DNA from: Agelas oroides
Taxonomy: Eukaryota > Porifera > Demospongiae > Agelasida > Agelasidae
Direction of reading: 5' to 3'
DNA: 64,000 nucleotides
Assembly (NCBI GenBank): GCA_949130485.1
Contig: OX422196.1
Location: 5,918,814-5,982,813, forward strand
This document shows positions 25,001 through 37,883 of the stretch, one piece after another (position 1 is the first letter of the stretch; each line of letters opens with the position of its first letter). The notes under the pieces are model-generated. The model saw only the letters and a list, made by a program, of their open reading frames with translations. It ran no database searches and was not told where the DNA came from. The translations under genes were made by a program, and so were the position numbers.

Positions 25001-28000
25001 ACTACACTCTACCATGTCTATACTACATTCTACCATGGCTCCACGTGGCTCTACTTGACTCTACTGCATTCTACCATAGCTCTACTTGACTCTGTATGCC
25101 TCTACTACATTCTACCATGGCTCTACTTGACTCTACTTGACTCTACTTGACTCTACAACATTCTGCCATGGCTTTACTTGACTCTACTTCACTGTACTAC
25201 ACTCTACCATGGCTCTACTACATTCTACCATGGCTCGACGTGACTCTACTTGACTCTACTGCATTCTACCATGGCTGTACCTCACTCTACTACATTCTAC
25301 CATGGCTCTACTTGGATCTACATGACTCTACGACATGCTACCGTGGCTCTACTTGGCTCTACTTGACTCTGTACACTCTACTATGGCTCTAGTTGGCTCT
25401 ACTTGACTCAACTACACTCTACCATGGCTCTACTCCATTGTATACACCATGGCTCTACTTCACACTACATGGCTCTACTACATTCTACAATGGCTCCAAT
25501 TGAATCTACTACACTCTACCATGACTCTACTTGGCTCTACTTGACTCTACCACACTCTACCGTGGCTCTACTTGGCTCTACTTGACTCTACTACACTCTA
25601 CTATGGCTCTACTCCATTGTACCATGGGTCTACTTGACACTACATGACTCTACTACATTCTACCATGGCTCTACTTGACTCTACTACACTCTACGACGGC
25701 TCTACTTGACTCTACTACACTATACCATTGCTAGTCCTGGCTCTACTTATCTACTACACTCTACCTTGTCTCTACTGCATCCTACCATGGCTCCACGTGT
25801 CTCTACTTGACTCTACTACACTCTACCATGGCTCTACCTGGCTCTACTACATTCTACCATGGCTCTACTTGGCTCTACATGACTCTACTACATACTACCA
25901 TGGCTCTACTTGGCTCTACTTGAGTCTACTACACTCTACCATTGCTCTACTTGGCTCTACTTCACTCTACTACAATCTACCATAGCTCTACTCCAATGTA
26001 TACGATGGCTGTACTTCACACTACATGGCTCTACTACATTCTACCATGGCTCTACTTGACTCTACTACACTATATCATTGCTAGACCTGGCTGTACTTGT
26101 CTCTACTACACTCTACCTTCGCTCTAGTACATCCTACCATGGATCCACGTGACTCTACTTGACTCTACTACACTCTTCCATGGCTCTACCTTGCTCTACT
26201 ACATTCTACCATGGCTCTACTTGACTCTATATGACTCTACTACACTCTACCATGGCTCAACTTGGCTCTACTTGAGTCCACTACACTCTATCTTGGGTCT
26301 GCTTGGCTCTACTTGACTCTAGTACACTCTACCATGGCTCTACTCCATTGTATATCATGGCTCTACTTCACACTACATGACTCTACTACATTCTACCATC
26401 GCTCTACTTGACTCTACTACACTCTACCATGGCTCAACTTGGCTCTACTTGACTCTAGTACACTCTACCATGGCTCTACTCCATTGTACCATGGCTCTAC
26501 TTGACACTTCATGATTCTACTGAATTCTAGCATGGCTCTTCTTGACTCTACTTGACTCTCCTACACTCTACCATTGCTCTACATGGCTCTACTACACTCT
26601 ACCAAAGCTCTACTTGGCTCTACTACACTCTACCATGGCACTACTTGGCTCTACTTGACTCTACTACACTCTACCATGTCTATACTTCATTCTACCATAG
26701 CTCCACGTGACTCTACGTGACTCTACTACATTCTACCATAGCTCTAATTGACTGTGTATGCCTCTACTACATTCTACCATGGCTCTACTTGACTCTACTT
26801 GACTCTACTACATTCTACCATGGTTCTACTTGACTCTACTTGACTGTACTACACTCTACCTTTGCTCTACTACATTCTACCATGGCTCCACGTGACTCTA
26901 CTTGGCTCTACATGACTCCACTACATGCTACCGTGGGTCTACTTGGCTCTACTTGACTCTACTACACTCTACCATGGCTCTACTCCATTGTACCATGTCT
27001 CTACTTGACACTACATGACTCTACTACATTCTCCCATGCCTCTACTTGACTCTACTACACTCTGCGATGGCTCTACTTGGCTCTACTTGACTCTACTACA
27101 CTATACCATTGCTAGCCCTGGCTCTACTTATCTACTACACTCTACCTTGTCTCTACTACATCCTACCATGGCTCCACGTGTCTCTACTTGACTCTACTAC
27201 ACTCTACCATGGCTCTACCTGGCTCTACTACATTCTAACATGGCTCTACTTGGCTCTACATGACTCTACTACATGCTACCATGGCTCTACTTGGCTCAAC
27301 TTGAGTCTACAACACTCTACCATTGCTCTACTTGGCTCTACTTGACTCTACTACACTCTACCATGGCTCTACTCCAATGTATACGATGGCTCTACTTCAC
27401 ACTACATGGCTCTACTACATTCTACCATGTCTCTACTTGACTCTACTTGACTCTACTACACTATATCATTGCTAGACCTGGCTGTACTTAACTCTACGAC
27501 ACTCTACCTTGGATCTAATACATTCTACCATGTCTCCACGTGACTCTACTTGACTCTACTGCATTCTACCATGCCTCTACCTCACTCTACTACATTCTAC
27601 CATGGCTCTACTTGGCTCTACATGACTCTACTACATGCTTCCGTGGCTCTACATGGCTCTACTTGACCCAACTACACTCTATCATGGCTCTACTTCACAC
27701 TACATGGCTCTACTACATTCTACAATAGCTCCAATTGAAACTACTACACTCTACCATGACTCTACTTGGCTCTACTTGACTCTACCACACTCTACCGTGG
27801 CTCTACTTGGCTCTACTTGACTCTACTACACTCTTCCATGGCTCTACTCCATTGTACCATGGCTCTACTTGACACTACATGACTCTACTACATTCTACCA
27901 TGGCTCTACTTGACTCTACTACACTCTACGATTGCTCTACTTGGCTCTACTTGACTTTACTACACTATACCATTGCTAGTCCTGGCTCTACTTATCTACT

Positions 28001-28193
28001 ACACCCTACCTTGTCTCTACTACATCCTACCATGACTCCACGTGTCTCTACTTCCCTCTACTATACTCTACCATGGTTCTACCTGGCTCTACTACATTCT
28101 ATCATGGCTCTACTTGCCTCTACATGACTCTACTACATGCTACCATGGCTCTACTTGGCTCTATTTGAGTCTACTACACTCTACCATTGCTAT

Positions 28194-28339
28194 ACTTGGC
28201 TCTACTTGACTCTACTACACTCTACCATAGCTCTACTCCAATGTATCCAATGGCTCTACTTCACACTACATGGCTCTACTACATTCTACCATGGCTCTAC
28301 TTGACTCTACTACACTCTATGATGGCTCTACTTGGCTCT
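28194..28339. repeat. 146 bp tandem duplication at 28.2 kb, copy 1
   Basis: CTCTACTCCAATGTAT starts at 28,231 and again at 28,377. The join falls in a run of three CTCTACTTGG-type words near 28,330-28,350, longer than in the unduplicated paralogs at 9.5 and 24.3 kb. This copy reads TATCCAATGG where copy 2 reads TATACCATGG. Confidence 0.88.
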
Positions 28340-28485
28340 ACTTGGCTCTACTTGACTCTACTACACTCTACCATAGCTCTACTCCAATGTATACCATGGC
28401 TCTACTTCACACTACATGGCTCTACTACATTCTACCATGGCTCTACTTGACTCTACTACACTCTATGATGGCTCTACTTGGCTCT
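28340..28485. repeat. 146 bp tandem duplication at 28.2 kb, copy 2
   Basis: The second unit runs into the V-type A box at about 28,502, the normal continuation. A separate duplication of the same length sits at the paralogous position near 42.8 kb, but with different end points. Confidence 0.88.
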
Positions 28486-29324
28486 ACTTGACTCTACTAC
28501 ACTATATCATTGCTAGACCTGGCTGTACTTGTCTCTACTACACTCTACCTTGGCTCTACTACAACCTACCATGGATCCATGTGACTCTACTTGACTCTAC
28601 TATACACTCTACCATGGCTCTACCTTGCTCTACTACATTCTACCATGGCTCTACTTGACTCTACATGACTCTACTACACTGTACCATGGCTCTACTTGGC
28701 TCTACTTGAGTCCACTACACTCTATCTTGGGTCTGCTTGGCTCTACTTGACTCTAGTACACTCTACCATGGCTCTACTCGATTGTATTTCATAGCTCTAC
28801 TTCACACTACATGACTCTACTACATTCTATCATCGTTCTACTTGACTCTACTACACTCTACCATGGCTCTACTTGACACTTCATGATTCTACTGAATTCT
28901 AGCATTGCTCTTCTTGACTCTACTTGACTCTCCTACACTCTACCATTGCTCTACTTTGCTCTACTACACTCTACCATGGCTCTACTTGGCTCTACTTGAC
29001 TCTACTACTCTCTACCATGGCACTACTTGGCTCTACTTGACTCTACTACACTCTACCATGTCTATACTACATTCTACCATGGCTCCACGTGACTCTACGT
29101 TACTCTACTACATTCTACCATAGCTCTAATTGACTCTGTATGCCTCTACTACATTCTACCATGGCTCTACTTGACTCTACTTGACTCTACCACATTCTAC
29201 CATGGCTCTACTTGACTCTACTTGACTGTACTACACTCTACCTTTGCTCTACTACATTCTACCATGTCTCCACGTGACTCTACTTGGCTCCACCTGACTC
29301 CACTACATGCTACCGTGATTCTAC

Positions 29325-32222
29325 TTGGCTCTAGTTGACTCTACTACACTCCACCATGGCTCTACCTGGTTCTACTACATTCTACCGTGGCTCTACTTGA
29401 CTCTACATGACTCTACTACATTCTACCATGGCTCTACCTTAACTCTACTTGACTCTACTACACTCTACCATGGCTCTACTTGGCTCTACTTTAGTCCACT
29501 ACACTCTACTTTGGCTGTACTTGGATCTATTTTACTCTACTACACTCTACCATGGCTCTACTCCATTGTATATCGAGGCTCTACTTCACACTACATGACT
29601 CTATTACATTCTACCATGGCTCTAATTGAATCTACTACACTCTACAATGACTCTACTTGGCTCTACTTGACTGTACCACACTCTACCGTGGCTCTACTTG
29701 GCTCTACTTGACTCTACTACACTCTACCATGGCTCTACTCCATTGTACCATGGCTCTACTCGACACTACTTGACTCTACTACATTCTACCATGGCTCTAC
29801 TTGGCTCTACATGACTCTACTACATGCTACCATGGCTCTACTTGGCTCTACTTGAGTCTACTACACTCTACCATTGCTCTACTTGGCTCTACTTGACTCT
29901 ACTACACTCTACCATGGCTCTACTCCATTGTAACATAGCTCTACTTGACACTACATGACTCTACTACATTCTACCATGGCTGTACTTGTCTCTACTACAC
30001 TCTACGATGGTTCTATTTGGCTCTACTTGACTCTACTACACTATATCATTGCTAGACCTTGCTGTACGTGTCTCTACTACAATCTACCTTGGCGCTACTA
30101 CATCCTACCATGGATCCACGTGACTCTACTTGACTCTACTACACTCTATCATGGCTCTACCTGGCTTTACTACATTCTACCATGGCTCTGCTTGACTCTA
30201 CATGACTTTACTATATTCTACCATGGCTCTACTTGACTCTACTTCACTCTACTACATTCTACCATGGAACTACTTGTCTCTACTAGACTCTACTACACTC
30301 TACCATGGCTCTACTCCATTGTACCATGGCTCTACTTGACACTACATGACTCTACTACATTCTACAATGGCTCTACTTGACTCTACTACACTCTACCATG
30401 GTTCTACTCCATTGTATACCATGGCTCTACTTCACACTACATGGCTCTACTACATTCTACCATGGCTCCAATTGAATCTACTACACTCTACCATGAATCT
30501 ACTTGGCTGTACTTGACTCTACCACACTCTACCGTGGCTCTCCTTGGGTCTACTTGACTCTACTACACTCTACCATGGCACTACTCCATTGTAACATATC
30601 TCTACTTGACACTACATGACTCTACTACATTCTACCATGGCTCTACTTGTCTCTACTACACTCTACGATGGTTCTATTTAGCTCTACTTGACTCTACTAC
30701 ACTATATCATTGCTAGACCTGGCTGTACTTGTCTCTACTACACTCTACCTTGGCGCTACTACATCCTACCATGGATCCACGTGACTCTACTCTCTACTAC
30801 ACTCTATCATGGCTCTACCTGGCTTTACTACATTCTACCATGGCTCTGCTTGACTCTACATGACTTTACTATATTCTACCATGGCTCTACTTGACTCTAC
30901 TTGACTCTACTACATTCTACCATGGCACTACTTGTCTCTACGTGACTCTACTACACTCTACCATGGCTCTACTCCATTGTACCATGGCTCTACTTGACAC
31001 TACATGACCCTACTACATTCTACAATGGCTCTACTTGACTCTACTACACTCTACGATGGCTCTACTTGGCTCTACTTGACTCTACTACACTATATCATTG
31101 GTAGACCTGGCTGTACTTGTCTCTACTATACTCTACCTTGGCTCTACTACATCCTACCATAGATCCACATGACTCTACTTGACTCTACTACACTCTACCA
31201 TGGCTCTACCTTGCTCTACTACATTCTACCATGGCTCTACTTGACTCTACATGACTCTACTACATTCTATACCATGGCTCCACGTGACTCTACTTGACTC
31301 TACTGCATTCTACCATGGCTCTACCTGGCTCTACTATATTTTACCATGGGTCTACTTGGCTCTACATGACTCTACAACATGCTACCATGGCTCTACTTGG
31401 CTCTACTTGAGTCTACTACACTCTACCATTGCTCTACTTGGCTCTACTTGACTCTACTACACTCTACCATGGTTCTACTCCATTGTATACCATGGCTCTA
31501 CTTCACACTACATGGCTCTACTACATTCTACCATGGCTCCAATTGAATCTACTACACTCTACCATGAATCTACTAGGCTTTACTTGACTCTACAACACTC
31601 TACCGTGGCTCTACTTGGCTCTACTTGACTCTACTACACTCTACCATCGCTCTACTCCATTGTACCATGGCTCTACTTGACACTACATGACTCTACTACA
31701 TTCTACCATGGCTCTACTTGTCTCTACTACACTCTACAATGGCTCTACTGGCTCTACTTGAATCTACTACACTATATCATTGCTAGACCTGGCTGTACTT
31801 GTCTCTACTACACTGTACCTTGGCTGTACTACATCCTCCCATGGATCCACGTGACTCTACTTCACTCTACTACACTCTATACCATGGCTCTACCTGACTC
31901 TACTACAGTCTACCATGGCTTTACTTGACTCTACATGACTTTGCTACATTCTACCATGGCTCTACTTGATTCTACTTGATTCTACTACATTCTACCATGG
32001 CTCTAATTGTCTCTACTTGACTCTACTCCACTCTACCATGTCTCTACTACATTCTACCATGGCTCTACTTGACTCTACTTGACTCTACCACATTCTACCA
32101 TGGCTCTACTTGACTCTACTTGACTGTACTGCACTCTACCTTTGCTCTACTACATTCTACCATGGCTCCACGTGACTCTACTTGGCTCCACCTGACTCCA
32201 CTACATGCTACCGTGATTCTAC
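29325..32222. repeat. Shortened HOR cycle HOR-4, about 2.9 kb, B1 deleted
   Basis: Pre-B1 segment 29,325, then Q 30,040, Q 30,701, R 31,091 and S 31,772, and back to a pre-B1 segment at 32,223. The B1 box is missing: near 29,800 a CTCTACTT word joins directly to GGCTCTACATGAC, removing about 204 bp relative to 10.5-11.3 kb. C, P and the whole B2-U-T-V half are also absent; the S-to-pre-B1 join is near 32,040-32,060. The Q box at 30,040 reads AGACCTTGCTGTACGTG. Confidence 0.75.
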
Positions 32223-35200
32223 TTGGCTCTAGTTGACTCTACTACACTCCACCATGGCTCTACCTGGTTCTACTACATTCTACCGTGGCTCTACTTGACT
32301 CTACATGACTCTACTACATTCTACCATGGCTCTACCTTAACTCTACTTGACTCTACTACACTCTACCATGGCTCTACTTGGCTCTACTTGAGTCCACTAC
32401 ACTCTACTTTGGCTGTACTTGGCTCTATTTTACTCTACTACACTCTACCATGGCTCTACTCCATTGTATATCGAGGCTCTACTTCACACTACATGACTCT
32501 ACTACATTCTACCTTGGCTCTAATTGAATCTACTACACTCTACCATGACTCTACTTGGCTCTACTTGACTGTACCGCACTCTACCGTGGCTCTACTTGGC
32601 TCTACTTGACTCTACTACACTCTACCATGGCTCTACTCCATTGTACCATGGCTCTACTCGACACTACTTGACTCTACTACATTCTACCATGGCTCTACTT
32701 GACTGTACTACACTCTACGATGGCTCTACTTGGCTCTACTTGACTATACCATTGCTAGTCCTGGCTCTGCTTATCTACTACACTCTAGCTTGTCTCTACT
32801 ACATCCTACCATGGCTCCACGTGTCTCTACTTGACTCTACTACAATCGACCATGGCTCTACCTGGCTCTACTACATTCTTCCATGGCTCTACTTGGCTCT
32901 ACATGACTCTACTACATGCTACCATGGCTCTACTTGGATCTACTTGAGTCTACTACACTCTACCATTGCTCTACTTGGCTCTACTTGACTCTACTACACT
33001 CTACCATGGCTCTACTCCATTGTAACATAGCTCTACTTGACACTACATGACTCTACTACATTCTACCATGGCTCTACTTGTCTCTACCACACTCTACGAT
33101 GGTTCTATTTGGCTCTACTTGACTCTACTACACTATATCATTGCTAGACCTGGCTGTACTTGTCTCTACTACAATCTACCTTGGCGCTACTACATCCTAC
33201 CATGGATCCACGTGACTCTACTTGACTCTACTACACTCTATCATGGCTCTACCTGGCTTTACTACATTCTACCATGGCTCTGCTTGACTCTACATGACTT
33301 TACTATATTCTACCATGGCTCTACTTGACTCTACTTGACTCTACTACATTCTACCATGGCACTACTTCTCTCTACTTGACTCTACTGCACTCTACCATGG
33401 CTCTACTCCATTGTACCATGGCTCTACTTGACACTACATGACTCTACTACATTCTACAATGGCTCTACTTGACTCTACTACACTCTACCATGGTTCTACT
33501 CCATTGTATACCATGGCTCTACTTCACACTACATGGCTCTACTACATTCTACCATGGCTCCAATTGAATCTACTACACTCTACCATGAATCTACTTGGCT
33601 GTACTTGACTCTACCACACTCTACCGTGGCTCTCCTTGGGTCTACTTGACTCTACTACACTCTACCATGGCACTACTCCATTGTAACATATCTCTACTTG
33701 ACACAACATGACTCTACTACATTCTACCATGGCTCTACTTGTCTCTACTACACTCTACGATGGTTCTATTTAGCTCTACTTGACTCTACTACACTATATC
33801 ATTGCTAGACCTGGCTGTACTTGTCTCTACTACACTCTACCTTGGCGCTACTACATCCTACCATGGATCCACGTGACTCTACTCTCTACTACACTCTATC
33901 ATGGCTCTACCTGGCTTTACTACATTCTACCATGGCTCTGCTTGACTCTACATGACTTTACTATATTCTACCATGGCTCTACTTGACTCTACTTGACTCT
34001 ACTACATTCTACCATGGCACTACTTGTCTCTACTTGTCTCTACTACACTCTACCATGGCTATACTCCATTGTACCATGGCTCTACTTGACACTACATGAC
34101 TCTACTACATTCTACAATGGCTCTACTTGACTCTACTACACTCTACGATGGCTCTACTTGGCTCTACTTGACTATACTACACTATATCATTGGTAGACCT
34201 GACTGTACTAGTCTCTACTATACTCTACCTTGGCTCTACTACATCCTACCGTAGATCACCATGACTCTACTTGACTCTACTACACTCTACCATGGCTCTA
34301 CCTTGCTCTACTACATTCTACCATGGCTCTACTTGACTCTACATGACTCTACTACATTCTATACCATGGCTCCACGTGACTCTACTTGACTCTACTGCAT
34401 TCTACCATGGCTCTACCTGGCTCTACTATATTTTACCATGGGTCTACTTGGCTCTACATGACTCTACAACATGCTACCATGGCTCTACTTGGCTCTACTT
34501 GAGTCTACTACACTCTACCATTGCTCTACTTGGCTCTACTTGACTCTACTACACTCTACCATGGTTCTACTCCATTGTATACCAAGGCTCTACTTCACAC
34601 TACATGGCTCTACTACATTCTACCATGGCTCCAATTGAATCTACTACACTCTACCATGAATCTACTTGGCTTTACTTGACTCTACAACACTCTACCATGG
34701 CTCTACTTGGCTCTACTTGACTCTACTACACTCTACCATCGCTCTACTCCATTGTACCATGGCTCTACTTGACACTACATGACTCTACTACATTCTACCA
34801 TGGCTCTACTTGTCTCTACTACACTCTACAATGGCTCTACTGGCTCTACTTGAATCTACTACACTATATCATTGCTAGACCTGGCTGTACTTGTCTCTAC
34901 TACACTGTATCTTGGCTGCACTACATCCTGCCATGGATCCACGTGACTCTACTTCACTCTAGTACACTCTACCATGGCTCTACTTGACTCTACATGACTT
35001 TACTACATTCTACCATGGCTCTACTTGATTCTACTTGATTCTACTACATTGTACCATGGCTCTACTTGTCTCTACTTGACTCTACTCCACTCTACCATGT
35101 CTCTACTACATTCTACCACGACTCCACGTGACTCTACTTGGCTCTACATGACTTCACTACATGCTACCGTGGCCCTACTTGGCTCTACTTGACTCTACTA

Positions 35201-35619
35201 CAATCTACCATGGCTCTACTCCATTGTACCATGGCTCTACTTGACACTACATGAATCTATTACATTCTACCATGGCTCTACTTGACTCTACTACACTCTA
35301 CGATGGCTCTACTTGGCTCTACTTGACTCTACTACACTATACCATTCCTAGTCCTGGCTCAACTTGTCTACTACACTCTGCCTTGTCTCTACTACATCCT
35401 ACCATGAATCCACGTGTCTCTACTTGACTCTACTACACTCTACCATGGCTCTACTTGGCTCTACTACATTCTACCATGGCTCTACTTGACTCTACATGAC
35501 TTTACTATTTTCTACCATGGCTCTACTTGACTCTACTTGACTCTACTACACCCTACCATGTCTCTACTACATTCTACCATGGCTCCACGTGACTCTACTT
35601 GGCTCTACATGACTCCACT

Positions 35620-36401
35620 ACATGCTACCGTGGCTCTACTTGGCTCTACTTGACTCTACTACACTCTACCATGGCTCTACTCCATTGTACCATGGCTCTA
35701 CTTGACTCTACTACACTATATCATTGCTAGACCTGGTTGTACTTGTCTCTACTACACTCTACCTTCACTCTACCACATCCTACCATGGATCCACGTGACT
35801 CTACTTGACTCTACTACACACTACCATGGCTGTACCTGGATCTACTACATTCTACCATGGCTCTACTTGACTCTGCATGACTCTACTACATTATACCAAT
35901 GCTGTACTTGACTCTATTTGACTCTAGTACAGTCTACAATAGCTCTACGTGGCTCTACTTGACTCTACTGCACTCTACCATGCCTCTACTACATTCTACC
36001 ATGGCTCTACTTGTCTCTACTTGACTGTACTACACTCTACCATGTCTCTACTACATTCTATCATGGCTCCACGTGACTCTACTTGGCTCTACATGACTCC
36101 ACTACATGCTACCGTGGGTCTACTTGGCTCTACTTGACTCTACTACACTCTACCATGGCTCTACTCCATTGTACCATGGCTCTACTTGACACTACATCAC
36201 TCTACTACATTCTACCATGGCTCTACTTGACTCTACATGACTTTACTACATTCTACCATGGCTCTACTTGACTCTACTTGACTCTTCTACATTCTACCAT
36301 GGCTCTACTTGTCTCTACTTGACTCTACTACACCCTACCATGTCTCTACTACATTTTACCATGGCTCCACGTGACTCTACTTGGCTCTACATGACTCCAC
36401 T
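35620..36401. repeat. 782 bp tandem duplication, copy 1
   Basis: The P box at 35,715 and everything after it recurs 782 bp later. The outer edges are uncertain by about 60 bp, because the flanks on both sides are already similar (GCTCCACGTG to CTACCGTGG words). This copy has TACACACTACC at 35,815 and CTGGATCTAC at 35,836, where copy 2 has the common forms. Confidence 0.85.
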
Positions 36402-37183
36402 ACATGCTACCGTGGCTCTACTTGGCTCTACTTGACTCTACTACACTCTACCATGGCTCTACTCCATTGTACCATGGCTCTACTTGACTCTACTACACTA
36501 TATCATTGCTAGACCTGGTTGTACTTGTCTCTACTACACTCTACCTTCACTCTACCACATCCTACCATGGATCCACGTGACTCTACTTGACTCTACTACA
36601 CTCTACCATGGCTGTACCTGGCTCTACTACATTCTACCATGGCTCTACTTGACTCTGCATGACTCTACTACATTATACCAATGCTGTACTTGACTCTATT
36701 TGACTCTAGTACAGTCTACAATAGCTCTACGTGGCTCTACTTGACTCTACTGCACTCTACCATGCCTCTACTACATTCTACCATGGCTCTACTTTTCTCT
36801 ACTTGACTGTACTACACTCTACCATGTCTCTACTACATTCTATCATGGTTCCACGTGACTCTACTTGGCTCTACATGACTCCACTACATGCTACCGTGGG
36901 TCTACTTGGCTCTACTTGACTCTACTACACTCTACCATGGCTCTACTCCATTGTACCATGGCTCTACTTGACACTACATCACTCTACTACATTCTACCAT
37001 GGCTCTACTTGACTCTACATGACTTTACTACATTCTACCATGGCTCTACTTGACTCTACTTGACTCTTCTACATTCTACCATGGCTCTACTTGTCTCTAC
37101 TTGACTCTACTACACCCTACCATGTCTCTACTACATTTTACCATGGCTCCACGTGACTCTACTTGGCTGTACATGACTCCACT
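36402..37183. repeat. 782 bp tandem duplication, copy 2
   Basis: The second copy carries the P box at 36,498 and ends where CTACTGGGCTC appears (37,204), the word that normally leads to a D1 segment. The two copies share TATCATGGTTCC/TATCATGGCTCC and ACTGTACTAC variants not seen in the 13.9 and 21.2 kb paralogs, supporting a local, recent event. Confidence 0.85.
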
Positions 37184-37275
37184 ACATGCTACCGTGGCTC
37201 TACTGGGCTCTACTTGACTCTACTACACTCTACCATGGCTCTACTCCATTGTACCATGGCTCTAGTTGACACTAC

Positions 37276-37883
37276 ATGACTCTACTACATTCTACAATGG
37301 CTCTAGTCGACTCTACTACACTCTACGATGGCTCAACTTGGTGCTACTTGACTCTACTACAGTCTACCAGGCTCTACTCCATTGTACAATGGCTCTACTT
37401 GACACTTCATGATTCTACTGAATTCTACCATGGCTCTTCTTCACTCTACTTGACTCTCCTACACTCTACCATACTCTACCATGGCTCTACTTGGTTCTAC
37501 TTGACTCTACTACACTCTACCATGGCACCACTTGGTTCTACTTGACTCTACTACACTCTACCATGTCTCTACTACATTCTACCATGGCTCCACGTGACTC
37601 TACTTGACTCTACTGCATTCTACCATAGCTCTACTTGACTCTGTATGCCTCTACTACATTCTACCATGGCTCTACTTGACTCTACTTGACTCTACTACAT
37701 TCTGCCATCTCTTTACTTGACTCTACTTCACTGTACTACACTCTACCATGGCTCCACGTGACTCTACTTGACTCTACTGCATTCTACCATGGCTCTACCT
37801 CACTCTACTACATTCTACCATGGCTCTACTTGACTGTACTACACTCTACGATGGCTCTACTTGGCTCTACTTGACTCTACTAT
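37276..37883. repeat. D1 segment joining HOR-5 to HOR-6
   Basis: This stretch holds D1 at about 37,418 and the GTATGCC word near 37,644, matching 6.15-6.7 kb and 14.5-15.0 kb. It is cut short near 37,825, where the CTCACTC stretch passes directly into the B1 approach (CTTGACTGTACTAC) instead of continuing to B2. Confidence 0.7.

Larger units (their letters stand above)
21786..25719. repeat. About 3.9 kb tandem duplication, copy 1 (B2-U-B2-T-B2-V)
   Basis: Boxes B2 21,786; U 22,213; D2 22,632; B2 23,202; T 23,561; B2 24,066; V 24,463; D2 24,848. The next block repeats the same order at offsets of 3,899 bp over most of its length. Two local events alter the offset: an 82 bp duplication near 21.93 kb in this copy and a 146 bp duplication near 28.2 kb in the other. 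The V box here reads AGATCTGG. From about 24.97 kb to the end the sequence follows the D1-to-B2 stretch of HOR-1 at 6.4-7.0 kb. Confidence 0.78.
25720..29324. repeat. About 3.9 kb tandem duplication, copy 2 (B2-U-B2-T-B2-V)
   Basis: Boxes B2 25,720; U 26,069; D2 26,522; B2 27,100 (GCTAGCCCTGG); T 27,461; B2 27,966; V 28,502; D2 28,893. It repeats the previous block at 3,899 bp. Beyond the V box it matches 9.7-10.5 kb and passes into a pre-B1 segment at 29,325, so this copy keeps the HOR-1 ending that HOR-2 lost. Confidence 0.78.
32223..37275. repeat. Shortened HOR cycle HOR-5, about 5.1 kb
   Basis: Pre-B1 32,223, B1 32,745 (one 10 bp word short: TTGACTATACC), Q 33,133, Q 33,793, R 34,183, S 34,863, C 35,337, P 35,715, P 36,498. 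From Q to S it repeats HOR-4 at a constant 3,092 bp and is repeated again by HOR-6 at a constant 5,141 bp. The R boxes at 34,183 and 39,325 share GACCTGACTGTACTAG, so HOR-5 and HOR-6 are closest to each other here. Confidence 0.78.

Noticed and set aside
32596..32988. 130-codon open frame spanning a B1 box
   Set aside because: It exists only because one 10 bp word is missing from the B1 box at 32,745, which merges two shorter open stretches. In the other cycles the same stretch is two overlapping frames.
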